A DNA stretch of 17,403 nucleotides, taken from assembly GCA_025929005.1 (NCBI GenBank), contig JAICND010000003.1:1-17403 (forward strand), given 5' to 3'. The stretch is from Acidimicrobiia bacterium. GTDB lineage: Bacteria > Actinomycetota > Acidimicrobiia > Spongiisociales > ZC4RG35. Positions 7,509 to 14,199 of this stretch are shown piece after piece; positions within the stretch are counted from its first letter, which is position 1, and every line of letters begins with the position of its first letter. The notes beneath the pieces are model-generated. The model saw nothing but the letters and a program-made list of their open reading frames with translations. It did not search any database and was not told the origin of the DNA. The translations under genes were made by a program, and so were the position numbers.

Positions 7509-8528
7509 CTAGTCGAGTAGACGCAGACCTTCCAAGGTGAGCGCCGCTCGTAACCGATCGGCCTCGACGGCCCGGACCGAAAGCGTCAACACCCCACCTC
7601 CCCCATGGGTGGCGTGCCGTAGCTGGAGGTCGCGGAGATCAACCCCAGACGACTCCAGCGCATGACCAACCCGGGCGATCTCGCCCGGTCTGTCGTCAAG
7701 AACGACCCCCACGGCTGCCACCGGCGCCGCCAACGAACGCCGAGCCGAACGGGCGGCGAGCATCTCGGCCCCTACCTGTTCGGCATCGGCCGCATCGAGA
7801 CGATCCGCCCAGACACCGAGATCCTCTGAGAGCTGTCGCAGCAACGGACTGAGCGCACCACGATTCTCGACCAGAACATCGGACCACCAGGCGGGATCCG
7901 ATAGGGCTATCCGGGTTAGATCACGAAACCCGCCTGCGGCTAGATCCAGAGCGGAGGGCTGGCGCGCCACGCGGTTGACCAAAGCTGAGGCCACGACCTG
8001 GGGAAGGTGGCTCACCGCCGCCACCGCGGCATCGTGCTCCTCCGCTCCCATCCGCAACGGCAGCGCCCCCAGCTGGGTTACCAGTTTTTCGACGAACTCC
8101 AAGGGTTCGGAGGCCGCGCCATCTACGGTCAAGATCCAGGTTGCCCCCCGAAATAACGAACCCGAGGCTCCCCCGGGCCCGGAGGTCTCCCGTCCCGCCA
8201 TCGGGTGACCCCCTACATATCCATGTAGATGGCTGGCCGCCGCCACCATGGGTGACTTGACCCCGGCTACATCGGTTACAACCACTCCCGTGTCCAGCGA
8301 CTTCAGCTGTTGTTCGATTGCGATGGGAGGGCCCGCGAGCACCAGAAGGTCCGCTCCTTCGAGGGCGTCGTCTCTGGACGGAGCTTCACGGTCGATACCA
8401 CCTACCGCAGTGGCACCCGCCAGGGCGAGTTGGGATGGATCCCAGCCGACCACAGACCAGCCCAGTCCCCGTAAGCCAATCCCGATCGACGAGCCGATCA
8501 GTCCGGTACCAAAGAGGGCGGCTCTCAT
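7509..8528 (-). CDS. tyrA: Prephenate dehydrogenase with C-terminal ACT domain
   Basis: TyrA oxidatively decarboxylates prephenate to 4-hydroxyphenylpyruvate with NAD(P)+, the tyrosine branch of aromatic amino acid synthesis. The 339-residue protein opens with a Rossmann motif, FGTGLIGSSIG (G7, G9, G12), followed by the acidic D30 in VVGWDPS. GGHPMAGRETSG at about 106-117 contains H108, the conserved dehydrogenase histidine segment. The all-helical dimerisation domain follows (about 165-255). The last 70 residues, from VGVVLDDRPGEIARVG on, have the pattern of an ACT domain, which in this family usually gives feedback control by tyrosine. The gene starts three bases after the aroF stop (TGA-GCG-ATG), so the two are in one operon. 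It ends five bases from the convergent M20D gene. Confidence 0.93.
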   Translation of the reverse strand: MRAALFGTGLIGSSIGIGLRGLGWSVVGWDPSQLALAGATAVGGIDREAPSRDDALEGADLLVLAGPPIAIEQQLKSLDTGVVVTDVAGVKSPMVAAASHLHGYVGGHPMAGRETSGPGGASGSLFRGATWILTVDGAASEPLEFVEKLVTQLGALPLRMGAEEHDAAVAAVSHLPQVVASALVNRVARQPSALDLAAGGFRDLTRIALSDPAWWSDVLVENRGALSPLLRQLSEDLGVWADRLDAADAEQVGAEMLAARSARRSLAAPVAAVGVVLDDRPGEIARVGHALESSGVDLRDLQLRHATHGGGGVLTLSVRAVEADRLRAALTLEGLRLLD

Positions 8529-8531
8529 CGC

Positions 8532-9545
8532 TCAGACGGTGAAGCCAAGCACCAGGGCCAGCGATCGAATCGTGACCATGAGGTCGGCGAATTCAGCTGG
8601 GAGCAGTGCCTGCTCACCGTCCACCAGCGCCGCGTCCGGAGCAGGGTGCACATCAACCATGATCCCGTCGGCACCTACGCCCACCGCCGCCCGCGCCAAG
8701 GGAGCCACCAGGTCCCGCTTTCCGCCCGAATGCGAAGGGTCGATCATGATCGGAAGATGTGACATCCGTTTGATGAGCGGCACTGCGGTGATGTCGAGGG
8801 TGTTGCGGGCAGCGGTCTCGAAGGTTCTGATTCCCCGCTCGACTAGAACGATCTCGTGGTTTCCTTCTTTGTAGATGTATTCGGCCGCGTTGAGCCACTC
8901 TTCGAGGGTGGCGGTAAATCCCCGCTTGAGCTGAACCGGTTTTGGCTGACGCCCAACCTCGGCCAACAGGGTGTAGTTAGCCATGTTGCGGGTGCCGACT
9001 CTGAGCATGTCGGCGTACGAGGAGACGAGTTCGACATCGCGGGCGTCGAGCACCTCCGCAACGAACGGGACACCGAAGGTCTCACGAGCCTCGGCCATCA
9101 ACTGCAATCCCTTCTCCCCTAGACCCTGAAACGAATACGGCGAGGTCCGCGGTTTGAAAGCGTCGCCGCGCAGCACCTTCGCTCCGGCCGCAACCACGGC
9201 CTCGGCGGTTCGCATGAGCTGCTCGCGGTCCTCGACAGCGCAAGGACCGGCGATGGCGGTGAACGACCCGCCTCCGATCGAGACCCCGCCCACCTTGACG
9301 ATCGTGTCTTCGTCCTGAAAGTCGCGGGAGACGAATTTGAAGGTCTTGAGCACGGGGACCGCCCGTTCTACCCCCGGCACCGCCTCCCACGGCACCATCT
9401 GCACGGCGGCGCGATCGCCGATCGCACCGATCACAGTCCTGACCTGTCCCTGGGAAACGTGGGCTTCGCACCCGATCTGTTCGAGACGCGCCACCACCCC
9501 AGCGATATCAGCGGGCGTCGCCTCGCGGCGCATAACGATGATCAT
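8532..9545 (-). CDS. aroF: 3-deoxy-7-phosphoheptulonate synthase (DAHP synthase, type I-beta with regulatory domain)
   Basis: This enzyme condenses phosphoenolpyruvate and erythrose 4-phosphate, the first step of the shikimate pathway. From the ATG at 9545 the protein has 337 residues, nearly the length of the Thermotoga maritima enzyme. An N-terminal ferredoxin-like domain (1 to about 70, MIIVMRREAT onward) is the known site of aromatic amino acid inhibition in this subtype. The barrel shows GPCAVE (100-105), KPRTSP (131-136), RNMANY (186-191) and IDPSHSGG (268-275). Metal ligands by comparison with T. maritima are C102, H272, residue 298 and D309. Residue 298 is Asp (VDVHP), where Glu is usual. 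The frame runs upstream to 9620 but those 25 residues are unlike the family. First gene of the aroF-tyrA operon. A TACTGT at 9573-9578 (minus) could be its -10. Confidence 0.93.
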   Translation of the reverse strand: MIIVMRREATPADIAGVVARLEQIGCEAHVSQGQVRTVIGAIGDRAAVQMVPWEAVPGVERAVPVLKTFKFVSRDFQDEDTIVKVGGVSIGGGSFTAIAGPCAVEDREQLMRTAEAVVAAGAKVLRGDAFKPRTSPYSFQGLGEKGLQLMAEARETFGVPFVAEVLDARDVELVSSYADMLRVGTRNMANYTLLAEVGRQPKPVQLKRGFTATLEEWLNAAEYIYKEGNHEIVLVERGIRTFETAARNTLDITAVPLIKRMSHLPIMIDPSHSGGKRDLVAPLARAAVGVGADGIMVDVHPAPDAALVDGEQALLPAEFADLMVTIRSLALVLGFTV

Positions 9546-9619
9546 TGAAGACACAAAGATTCCGGGGCGATCACAGTAGACCGATCGAAAACCGCCTAGG
9601 ACGGGTAAGTTCGCAACCA
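9546..9619. promoter_or_regulatory. Divergent promoter region between aroF and the VIT-family gene
   Basis: These 74 bases lie between divergent starts. On the plus strand TAAGTT (9606-9611) ends eight bases before the ATG at 9620, placing transcription close to the start codon; no Shine-Dalgarno is visible. On the minus strand TACTGT (9573-9578) would give an aroF leader of about 20 bases. Neither box has a convincing -35 at 17 bases, so both are tentative. Confidence 0.35.
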
Positions 9620-10333
9620 ATGAGCAGCCAAATCCCGATCGTCTACGAACCCCACGTCGGCGCTTCCCGTCAGTACTGGCGCGACATCGTCCTCGGAATC
9701 AACGATGGCCTGGTTTCGATGTTCCTCCTCATCGCCGGCGTGGTAGGCGCCGGGCTCGACGCCAAGACCGTCCTCATCACCGGCGTGGCCGGAGCGATCG
9801 CAGGTGCAGTCTCAATGGGGACCGGTGAATACCTGGCAACCAAGTCACAGGAAGAGGTTCTGGCGTCCGAGTTACGACTGGAAGAGATCCATATCGAGCA
9901 TTTTCGCAACCTCGAGGTAGCGCAGCTCTATTCGATGTTCCGCGAGATTGGAATCGCCGAGGAGGACCTGGCCGCGACCGTCAAAGCGTTCTCGCGAGAT
10001 GACAATGTCCTCCTCAATGCCATGAAGGCCCTCGAGTTCGGGGTGGTCGACTCCGAGCGACGTTCACCAATGAAGGCGATGATCACTTCCTCCACCCTGT
10101 TTTTGGCAGGCTCGGTGCCTTCGGTCGTTCCCTTCATCTTTCTCTCCAGATCTGGTCCTGCCCTGGCCTGGGCATCCGGTCTGGCAGCCGTTGGGTTGTT
10201 TGCCGTGGGAGTAGTGAAGACATTCGTGACCCGGACGAATCCGATCGTTGCAGGAGTCGAAAACCTCGTGATAGCCGGCCTGGGCGGTACGGCTGCCTTC
10301 TTCGTCGGCCGCCTTGTGGGAGCATCCGTTTGA
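9620..10333 (+). CDS. VIT1/CCC1-family Fe2+/Mn2+ transporter
   Basis: This is a 237-residue integral membrane protein of the VIT1/CCC1 family, which moves ferrous iron or manganese out of the cytosol in exchange for protons. Five membrane segments are visible: about 22-46 (containing the conserved NDGLVS, with D29), 49-72 (GAVSMGTGEYLATKSQ, with M66 and E70), 151-176, 181-202 and 207-233. Between the second and third lies a cytosolic helical segment rich in Glu (about 77-145: SQEEVLASELRLEE, REIGIAEEDL), which matches the metal-binding domain of the family. The start at 9620 is chosen because the conserved part begins soon after it; the extension to 9545 is Arg-rich and would overlap aroF. 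It converges on the QueA-like gene with a three-base gap. Confidence 0.9.
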   Translation: MSSQIPIVYEPHVGASRQYWRDIVLGINDGLVSMFLLIAGVVGAGLDAKTVLITGVAGAIAGAVSMGTGEYLATKSQEEVLASELRLEEIHIEHFRNLEVAQLYSMFREIGIAEEDLAATVKAFSRDDNVLLNAMKALEFGVVDSERRSPMKAMITSSTLFLAGSVPSVVPFIFLSRSGPALAWASGLAAVGLFAVGVVKTFVTRTNPIVAGVENLVIAGLGGTAAFFVGRLVGASV

Positions 10334-10336
10334 AGA

Positions 10337-11374
10337 TCAGGAGAGGATGAGGCTCGAATCGCCGAACTCATGCCAGGCGTAACCGTTTTCTACGGCCCGG
10401 CGATACATCTCGGTGAGAAGTCGTCTTCCTCCCACCGACTCGACCAGCATGAGATGAGAAGCCCGGGGTTCGTGCCAGCCCGTTAACAAACCGTCCACCG
10501 CCCGCGGGGGACGGTCGGGACCGATGACGAGGTCGGTGTACCCCGACCCGGGATGCAGGTACCCCCTGTCATCGACAACGGTTTCCAGGGCTCGAACCGT
10601 GCTGGTCCCAACTGCGATGACGCGTCCACCTCCTTCCCGCAACACGTTGACGGCTGCCGCGGTCGACGCCGGTACTCGATAACGCTCCTCGATAGGTTCT
10701 TCCCCTTCTTCCATCGATGCCACTCCGGAGTGAAGGGTGACGGGAAGAACGGTTACTCCGAGGGCGACGAGGCGAACAAGGATTTCATGGGTGAACGGGC
10801 GACCCGCCGACGGCATCTCTGCCGAGCCCGACTCGGTGGCGTAGACGGTCTGATAGGCAGACAGCGGCCAGTCACCTTCGGCATAGCGATATCGGATGGG
10901 GCGACCGCGGGCACGCAAGTAGTCCTCGATTTCGGAGGTGAGATGCAAAGCGGCCAGCCAGAGCCTGCGCACCCTGGGATGCCGGGAAAGAAGCTCGACC
11001 TTCCCGCCGTCGGGAAGCATAAGGATCTGTGGATCGAGATCGGGCCCGGGCTCCGAGCCTTGGCCGTGAGGAGTGCGTAGCTCTACCGCCCACAAACCTC
11101 CGGGCAAGGGAGACGACAGGTGGACTAGCAAGCGGGTTCCGGCCGTAGTAGTCGCTGGAAGGGCTGCGGGCAGGGTGGCCGACACATTGACGACCAGGAC
11201 ATCGCCTTTCTTCAGATAGGCAGGAAGGTTGGGAAAGTGGTCATCGAGAATCATGCCAGTCGCTCTGCTGCCCACCATCAGGCGGACGTCGTCGCGGGCG
11301 CGACCATCGGCCTCGGGAGGCCGTCCCCGTTCGAGGTGGGCAGGAAGGCTGAACTCGATCGTGGAGGCAGTCAC
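10337..11374 (-). CDS. QueA-like protein (S-adenosylmethionine:tRNA ribosyltransferase-isomerase family), divergent
   Basis: This 345-residue protein aligns along its length with QueA, which transfers and isomerises ribose from S-adenosylmethionine onto 7-deazaguanine-modified tRNA during queuosine synthesis. Recognisable parts are GDVLVVNVSATLPAAL (about 57-72), SAGRPFTHEILVRL (193-206), GRVIAVGTSTVRALE (250-264), and DGLLTGWHEPRASHLMLVES (294-313). Several QueA signatures are altered: the usual LHVGxGTFxPV is LHSGVASMEEGEEP here, and ITNFHLPKS-type becomes LTGWHEPRA. This fits an actinobacterial QueA-like subfamily whose chemistry may differ. No tgt, queC, queD, queE or queF is present in the window. 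The GTG start overlaps the upstream SDR stop by four bases (GTGA). Function as a true QueA is doubtful; family membership is firm. Confidence 0.85.
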   Translation of the reverse strand: MTASTIEFSLPAHLERGRPPEADGRARDDVRLMVGSRATGMILDDHFPNLPAYLKKGDVLVVNVSATLPAALPATTTAGTRLLVHLSSPLPGGLWAVELRTPHGQGSEPGPDLDPQILMLPDGGKVELLSRHPRVRRLWLAALHLTSEIEDYLRARGRPIRYRYAEGDWPLSAYQTVYATESGSAEMPSAGRPFTHEILVRLVALGVTVLPVTLHSGVASMEEGEEPIEERYRVPASTAAAVNVLREGGGRVIAVGTSTVRALETVVDDRGYLHPGSGYTDLVIGPDRPPRAVDGLLTGWHEPRASHLMLVESVGGRRLLTEMYRRAVENGYAWHEFGDSSLILS

Positions 11375-12060
11375 GATTCTCTGCTCATTATTTCCCGGAC
11401 CTCGTATCGCCCTGATGCGAATTGCCCTTCGATGAGCCTGAGCAAACCGGGCACACTTTCCTCGGGTGGCGGTCGGTCGGAGATGTCCTCACCGGGATAA
11501 GCCTCCTGGTGCATGGTGGTGTTCATGTCGCCGGGATCGACCCAGAAGACACGCAGGGTGGGTTCCTCGGCTGCCAGCACGCGGCTGGCTTGTTCGAGGG
11601 CAGCCTTCGAGGAGCCATAACCGCCCCAGCCGGAATACCCCTCGACTCCGGCATCCGACGTGACGTTCAGGACACTGCCACGGCTTTCCCGCAGGGCGGG
11701 GAGGAACGCTTGGACCAGCGCAGCCGGGGCGATCACGTTGACCTCGTAGACGCGCCGTAGAGCCTCAAGCGGATAGGCCTCAAGCCGGGGCTGCGGTGAG
11801 GGACCGAGATAGGAAGCGTTGTTGACGAGGAGGTCCAACCGACCGACACGTTGAACCGCTTCGAGGAGGGCTTCACGGTGTGCTGGATCCGTGACATCGC
11901 CCGCAATCGTCTCGACTCCCTGCACATCGCCGAAGTTCGTCTGCAAATCCGCGGCGCTTCGGGCATCGGTCACCACGTGCCACCCCCGACCGGCCAGGGC
12001 CTTGACCAGGGCCGCGCCCAACCCACGAGAACCGCCGGTGACGAGCGCAACTTTGGTCAC
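11371..12060 (-). CDS. Short-chain dehydrogenase/reductase
   Basis: This is a 229-residue classical SDR oxidoreductase, NAD(P)-dependent and cytoplasmic. It shows the cofactor motif TGGSRGLG (8-15), D55 in the AGDVTDP adenine-binding stretch, NNAS (80-83), and the catalytic set S135 (NVTSD), Y148 and K152 (YGSSK). The segment after the active site, WVDPGDMNTTMHQEAYPGED (173-192), is specific enough to suggest a defined subfamily, but I cannot name the substrate. The GTG start overlaps the NTF2-like gene stop by four bases, and its own stop overlaps the QueA-like start, so the three proteins are made from one tightly coupled mRNA and may act in one pathway. Confidence 0.92.
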   Translation of the reverse strand: MTKVALVTGGSRGLGAALVKALAGRGWHVVTDARSAADLQTNFGDVQGVETIAGDVTDPAHREALLEAVQRVGRLDLLVNNASYLGPSPQPRLEAYPLEALRRVYEVNVIAPAALVQAFLPALRESRGSVLNVTSDAGVEGYSGWGGYGSSKAALEQASRVLAAEEPTLRVFWVDPGDMNTTMHQEAYPGEDISDRPPPEESVPGLLRLIEGQFASGRYEVREIMSRES

Positions 12061-12449
12061 CGCCCCCAGCCCTCTGGTGGTTCGAGTCTCCCCTCGGTCA
12101 GGTTCCAGTACTCACGCAGGTTGGTGCAGCGTTCGTCAGCGAACTCAAGCACCAGGGCCCCGGTGTCAGTCGTTTCGGCATCACCGTCGATCATCACGGT
12201 CCACCACTCGACAACTGCCCGATCGCCATCAACCAAGGGTCTTCCCATTCGGACCTGAACGTCGGACTGCAGGGAGGTTGCCATGCTCCAGTAGGCCTCG
12301 ATGGCAGCCCTTCCGACGTGGGGCGGCTGAAAGGGATGCGAGTGGTACCTGGCGTCGGGAGTGAAGAGCGCCCCAGCCCGAGCCGCGTCAGCCTGCTCCC
12401 AGGCCAGCCGCAATTCCTCAACCCAGGAATCCATCACCCTGCGGTCCAT
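12057..12449 (-). CDS. SnoaL/NTF2-like fold protein
   Basis: This 130-residue protein has the features of the NTF2-like superfamily: an N-terminal helix pair (WVEELRLAWEQADAARAGALFT), then DARYHSHPFQPPHVGRAAIEAYW, where family members keep the 'A...F..D..Y...P......G..AI..YW' pattern, and a C-terminal beta sheet (VEWWTVMIDGDAETTDTGALVLEF). Such proteins act as small enzymes such as ketosteroid isomerase-like or polyketide cyclases, or as ligand-binding domains; the substrate is unknown here. The ATG at 12449 is chosen because a -35 TTGTTT and a -10 TACAGT end seven bases before it, giving a leaderless mRNA. The frame continues upstream to 12485 but that would read through the promoter. First gene of the operon with the SDR and QueA-like genes. 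Confidence 0.8.
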   Translation of the reverse strand: MDRRVMDSWVEELRLAWEQADAARAGALFTPDARYHSHPFQPPHVGRAAIEAYWSMATSLQSDVQVRMGRPLVDGDRAVVEWWTVMIDGDAETTDTGALVLEFADERCTNLREYWNLTEGRLEPPEGWGR

Positions 12450-12456
12450 CCGGTGC

Positions 12457-12485
12457 ACTGTACGCAGCAACAGCTCGAAAAACAA
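12457..12485 (-). promoter_or_regulatory. Promoter of the NTF2-like/SDR/QueA-like operon (leaderless)
   Basis: On the minus strand TTGTTT (12480-12485) and TACAGT (12457-12462) are separated by exactly 17 bases, and the -10 ends seven bases before the ATG at 12449. That geometry places the transcription start at or within a base or two of the start codon. No Shine-Dalgarno is present. Confidence 0.65.
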
Positions 12486-12499
12486 GAAAATCCTGTTTT
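12479..12499. promoter_or_regulatory. Candidate operator: imperfect palindrome between divergent promoters
   Basis: AAAACA (12479-12484) and TGTTTT (12494-12499) form the outer arms of a 21-base palindrome in which eight of ten base pairs match. It covers the -35 of the minus-strand promoter and ends two bases before the -35 of the plus-strand promoter. It is also an A/T-rich island in a GC-rich region. The gene on its right encodes a winged-helix regulator, so autoregulation is a natural guess. Confidence 0.45.
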
Positions 12500-12501
12500 A
12501 A

Positions 12502-12530
12502 TTGATGAAAGGGCTTGCATGGCCTACGAT
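12502..12530 (+). promoter_or_regulatory. Promoter of the SufR-like regulator (leaderless)
   Basis: TTGATG (12502-12507) and TACGAT (12525-12530) are 17 bases apart. Six bases (TGCGAT) then lead to GTG at 12537, which decides the start over the in-frame ATG at 12519 that lies inside the promoter spacer. No Shine-Dalgarno is seen. Confidence 0.65.
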
Positions 12531-12536
12531 TGCGAT

Positions 12537-13184
12537 GTGCCGATCACCGAACACCCGGCCCTGGCATCGCTAGCTCCCACCAAACGCACCCTGCTCAATG
12601 CCCTGAAGAAGGCCGGTGAACTGGGCGTCGAGCATCTGGCTGAAGCAGCCGGTCTAACGGTCTCGGCGGTCCGTCAGCAATTGACGGCACTTCAACGCGA
12701 TGGTCTGGTTTCGGTCGGACACCAGAGGTCGGGGGCGGGCCGGCCCCGGCATCAGTATCGGTTGACCTCGACCGCGGACGCCCTGTATCCCCGTGCATAT
12801 GCGGAGTTGACCAACGAGCTCTTGGACTATGTCGGTCAATCTGACCCGGCATTGGTGGAGACGATCTTTGATCGACGCCGCCAACGTCGGATCGAAGGGG
12901 CCCGGGCTCGCCTCAAAACAGGGACCTTCCCCGAGAAGATGGCTGAATTGGCGCGCATCCTCGATGAAGACGGATACCTGGCAGAAGCCGTGGCCAATGA
13001 AGACGGCACCTTCACGATCGTTGAACACAACTGCGCCATCCTCGGGATCGCACTCCGCTACGGACAGGCCTGTGGCAGCGAACTCGAGTTCATCCGGGCG
13101 GTACTTCCGGAAGCGCAGGTGGAGAGGACCTCTCACATGGTTACCGGCGCCAGCCACTGCTCATATCTGATCGGCCCGCGCTAA
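12537..13184 (+). CDS. SufR-like Fe-S winged-helix transcriptional regulator
   Basis: This is a 215-residue regulator of the SufR/COG2345 type. The N-terminal winged helix-turn-helix (about 14-78) reads TKRTLLNALKKAGELGVEHL, then AAGLTVSAVRQQLTALQRDG and the wing GHQRSGAGRPRHQYRLT. The C-terminal half ends in a Cys pattern typical of the family: C166 (EHNCAILG), C179 (GQACGSELEF) and C208 (ASHCSYLI), expected to hold an Fe-S cluster that tunes DNA binding to iron or redox state. Members usually repress a suf operon directly downstream, but no suf gene is in this window. The gene is divergent from the NTF2-like/SDR/QueA-like operon across an A/T-rich palindrome. The start is the GTG matched to a -10 box; an upstream ATG would add six residues. 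Confidence 0.85.
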   Translation: MPITEHPALASLAPTKRTLLNALKKAGELGVEHLAEAAGLTVSAVRQQLTALQRDGLVSVGHQRSGAGRPRHQYRLTSTADALYPRAYAELTNELLDYVGQSDPALVETIFDRRRQRRIEGARARLKTGTFPEKMAELARILDEDGYLAEAVANEDGTFTIVEHNCAILGIALRYGQACGSELEFIRAVLPEAQVERTSHMVTGASHCSYLIGPR

Positions 13185-13209
13185 CACCAGGACCACGCTA
13201 GCTGCGCGC

Positions 13210-13238
13210 TTGCATTTGTTTGCAGCTTGCTGTATATT
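13210..13238 (+). promoter_or_regulatory. Promoter of the XRE regulator gene (leaderless), with direct repeats
   Basis: TTGCAT (13210-13215), a 17-base spacer and TATATT (13233-13238) lead to GTG at 13246 after seven bases, with no Shine-Dalgarno. This is the best promoter in the window. The element contains TTGCA twice, 10 bases apart (13210 and 13220), and GCTTGC twice, 17 bases apart (13208 and 13225), which could be binding sites for the encoded regulator. Confidence 0.7.
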
Positions 13239-13245
13239 GCACTTC

Positions 13246-13638
13246 GTGAGCGATAGCAAGCACACCGATGGTCGGACGCTCGACCTTGGCGGCTTTATCA
13301 AGTCGCACAGGGAGGGCGCCAACCTCTCGTTGCGCCGTCTGGCGGACCGGGCGGGGATTTCCAACCCATATCTCAGCCAGATCGAGCGTGGTCTACGAAA
13401 GCCGTCGGCCGAGATCTTGAAGCGCCTCTCGCGGGCGCTCTCAATCTCGGCGGAGACTCTGTATACCCGGGCGGGTCTGATCGAAGAGGGCCGCAACCGA
13501 CCGGTCGTGGTGGAAGCAATCGAAGCCGACACCGCCCTATCGCCCCGACAGAAACAAGTGTTGTTGGATCTCTACCGGACGCTGGTCAGCGCGACCAGTC
13601 TCCCGGAAGATCAAAAGCAAGAGAGACAGGAGCTATGA
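13246..13638 (+). CDS. XRE-family helix-turn-helix transcriptional regulator
   Basis: This is a 130-residue DNA-binding protein. The Cro/CI-type HTH spans about residues 15-75: LGGFIKSHREGANLSLRRLA, then DRAGISNPYLSQIERGLRKP, where helices 2-3 with SxxYLSQIERG are diagnostic, and AEILKRLSRALSI. The C-terminal 55 residues (LYTRAGLIEEG, ALSPRQKQVLLDLYRTLVSA) are helical and likely dimerise. The GTG start follows from the -10 box seven bases upstream; the TTG at 13210 that also opens the frame is part of the -35. Its stop overlaps the next ATG (ATGA), so it is co-translated with the Lys/Ala-tailed protein. Size and neighbour resemble Rv0474, the XRE gene immediately upstream of hbhA (Rv0475) in M. 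tuberculosis. Confidence 0.88.
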   Translation: MSDSKHTDGRTLDLGGFIKSHREGANLSLRRLADRAGISNPYLSQIERGLRKPSAEILKRLSRALSISAETLYTRAGLIEEGRNRPVVVEAIEADTALSPRQKQVLLDLYRTLVSATSLPEDQKQERQEL

Positions 13639-14186
13639 AGCCCATGAAAACCAAAACAGTCCTTTACGCGGCCGTTGGTGCGCCGGTGGTTGCAGCCCGC
13701 AAGCTCGGTGACAGATTCACCGAGATCCGTGCCAGCCTCAGCAAGGAAGCCGACAACCTCGGCAAGACCACCAACGAACGGATCAACGTCTGGGCCAACG
13801 AAGGTGAAAAGGTTGTCAATCGCATCAGCGAGGGCAAGATGGTCGACGAGTTGGCCGCCAAGGTTGACTTCGATCAGGTCTCGGAGCAGGTAAGCAAGCT
13901 CCGCGACCAGCTCGAGGATCTCCTCGGCACCTGGCGGGCCAGCTTCCGCCCCGAGAAGACCACCCCCAAAGCGACCGTGACCACCACCGTCAAGGCCGAG
14001 ACCACGACCAAGCCGGTCGCGACTGCGACCACATCTGGCAAGACCACTTCTGCCAAGACGAACTCTGCCAAGAAGGCCCCGGCCAAGAAGGCTCCGGCCA
14101 AGAAGACCGCTGCCAAGTCTTCGGCAGCCAAGACCACTTCAGCGAAGAAGGCTGCCCCCCGGGCTGCCGCCCAACGGGCTTCCTGA
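13635..14186 (+). CDS. HbhA-like protein with helical N-terminus and Lys/Ala/Pro-rich tail
   Basis: This 183-residue protein has three parts. Residues 1-27 contain a short hydrophobic amphipathic helix (TVLYAAVGAPVVAARKLG). Residues 28-105 are charged and helical, with coiled-coil-like character (VSEQVSKLRDQLEDLLGTW). Residues 107-145 are a Thr-rich linker, and 145-183 are a histone H1-like basic tail with AKKAPAKK repeats. The architecture matches mycobacterial heparin-binding haemagglutinin HbhA, an adhesin and lipid-droplet/nucleoid-associated protein, but the sequence is distant. A phasin-like or DNA-binding role is equally possible. An AGGAG five bases before the ATG is one of the few clear Shine-Dalgarno sites here. 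It overlaps the XRE gene by four bases and is followed by a strong hairpin. ATG at 13644 is an alternative start. Confidence 0.75.
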   Translation: MKPMKTKTVLYAAVGAPVVAARKLGDRFTEIRASLSKEADNLGKTTNERINVWANEGEKVVNRISEGKMVDELAAKVDFDQVSEQVSKLRDQLEDLLGTWRASFRPEKTTPKATVTTTVKAETTTKPVATATTSGKTTSAKTNSAKKAPAKKAPAKKTAAKSSAAKTTSAKKAAPRAAAQRAS

Positions 14187-14199
14187 CCGAATCCGATGA

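Noticed and set aside
8248..8874. Plus-strand 208-residue frame across the tyrA-aroF junction
   Set aside because: Antisense to two well-recognised enzymes; Ser/Ala/Thr/Arg-rich shadow.
9546..9620. Extension of DAHP synthase by 25 residues to 9620
   Set aside because: The family N-terminus (MIIVMRREAT) starts at 9545; the extension would overlap the promoter and start of the VIT-family gene.
10337..11374. Calling this gene a standard queuosine-pathway queA
   Set aside because: The LHVGxGTFxPV motif is missing, no other queuosine gene is in the window, and no preQ1-type leader structure precedes the operon.
12318..12536. Extension of the SufR-like gene to 12318
   Set aside because: It would read antisense through the NTF2-like gene and through both promoters; the winged helix begins about 14 residues after the GTG at 12537.
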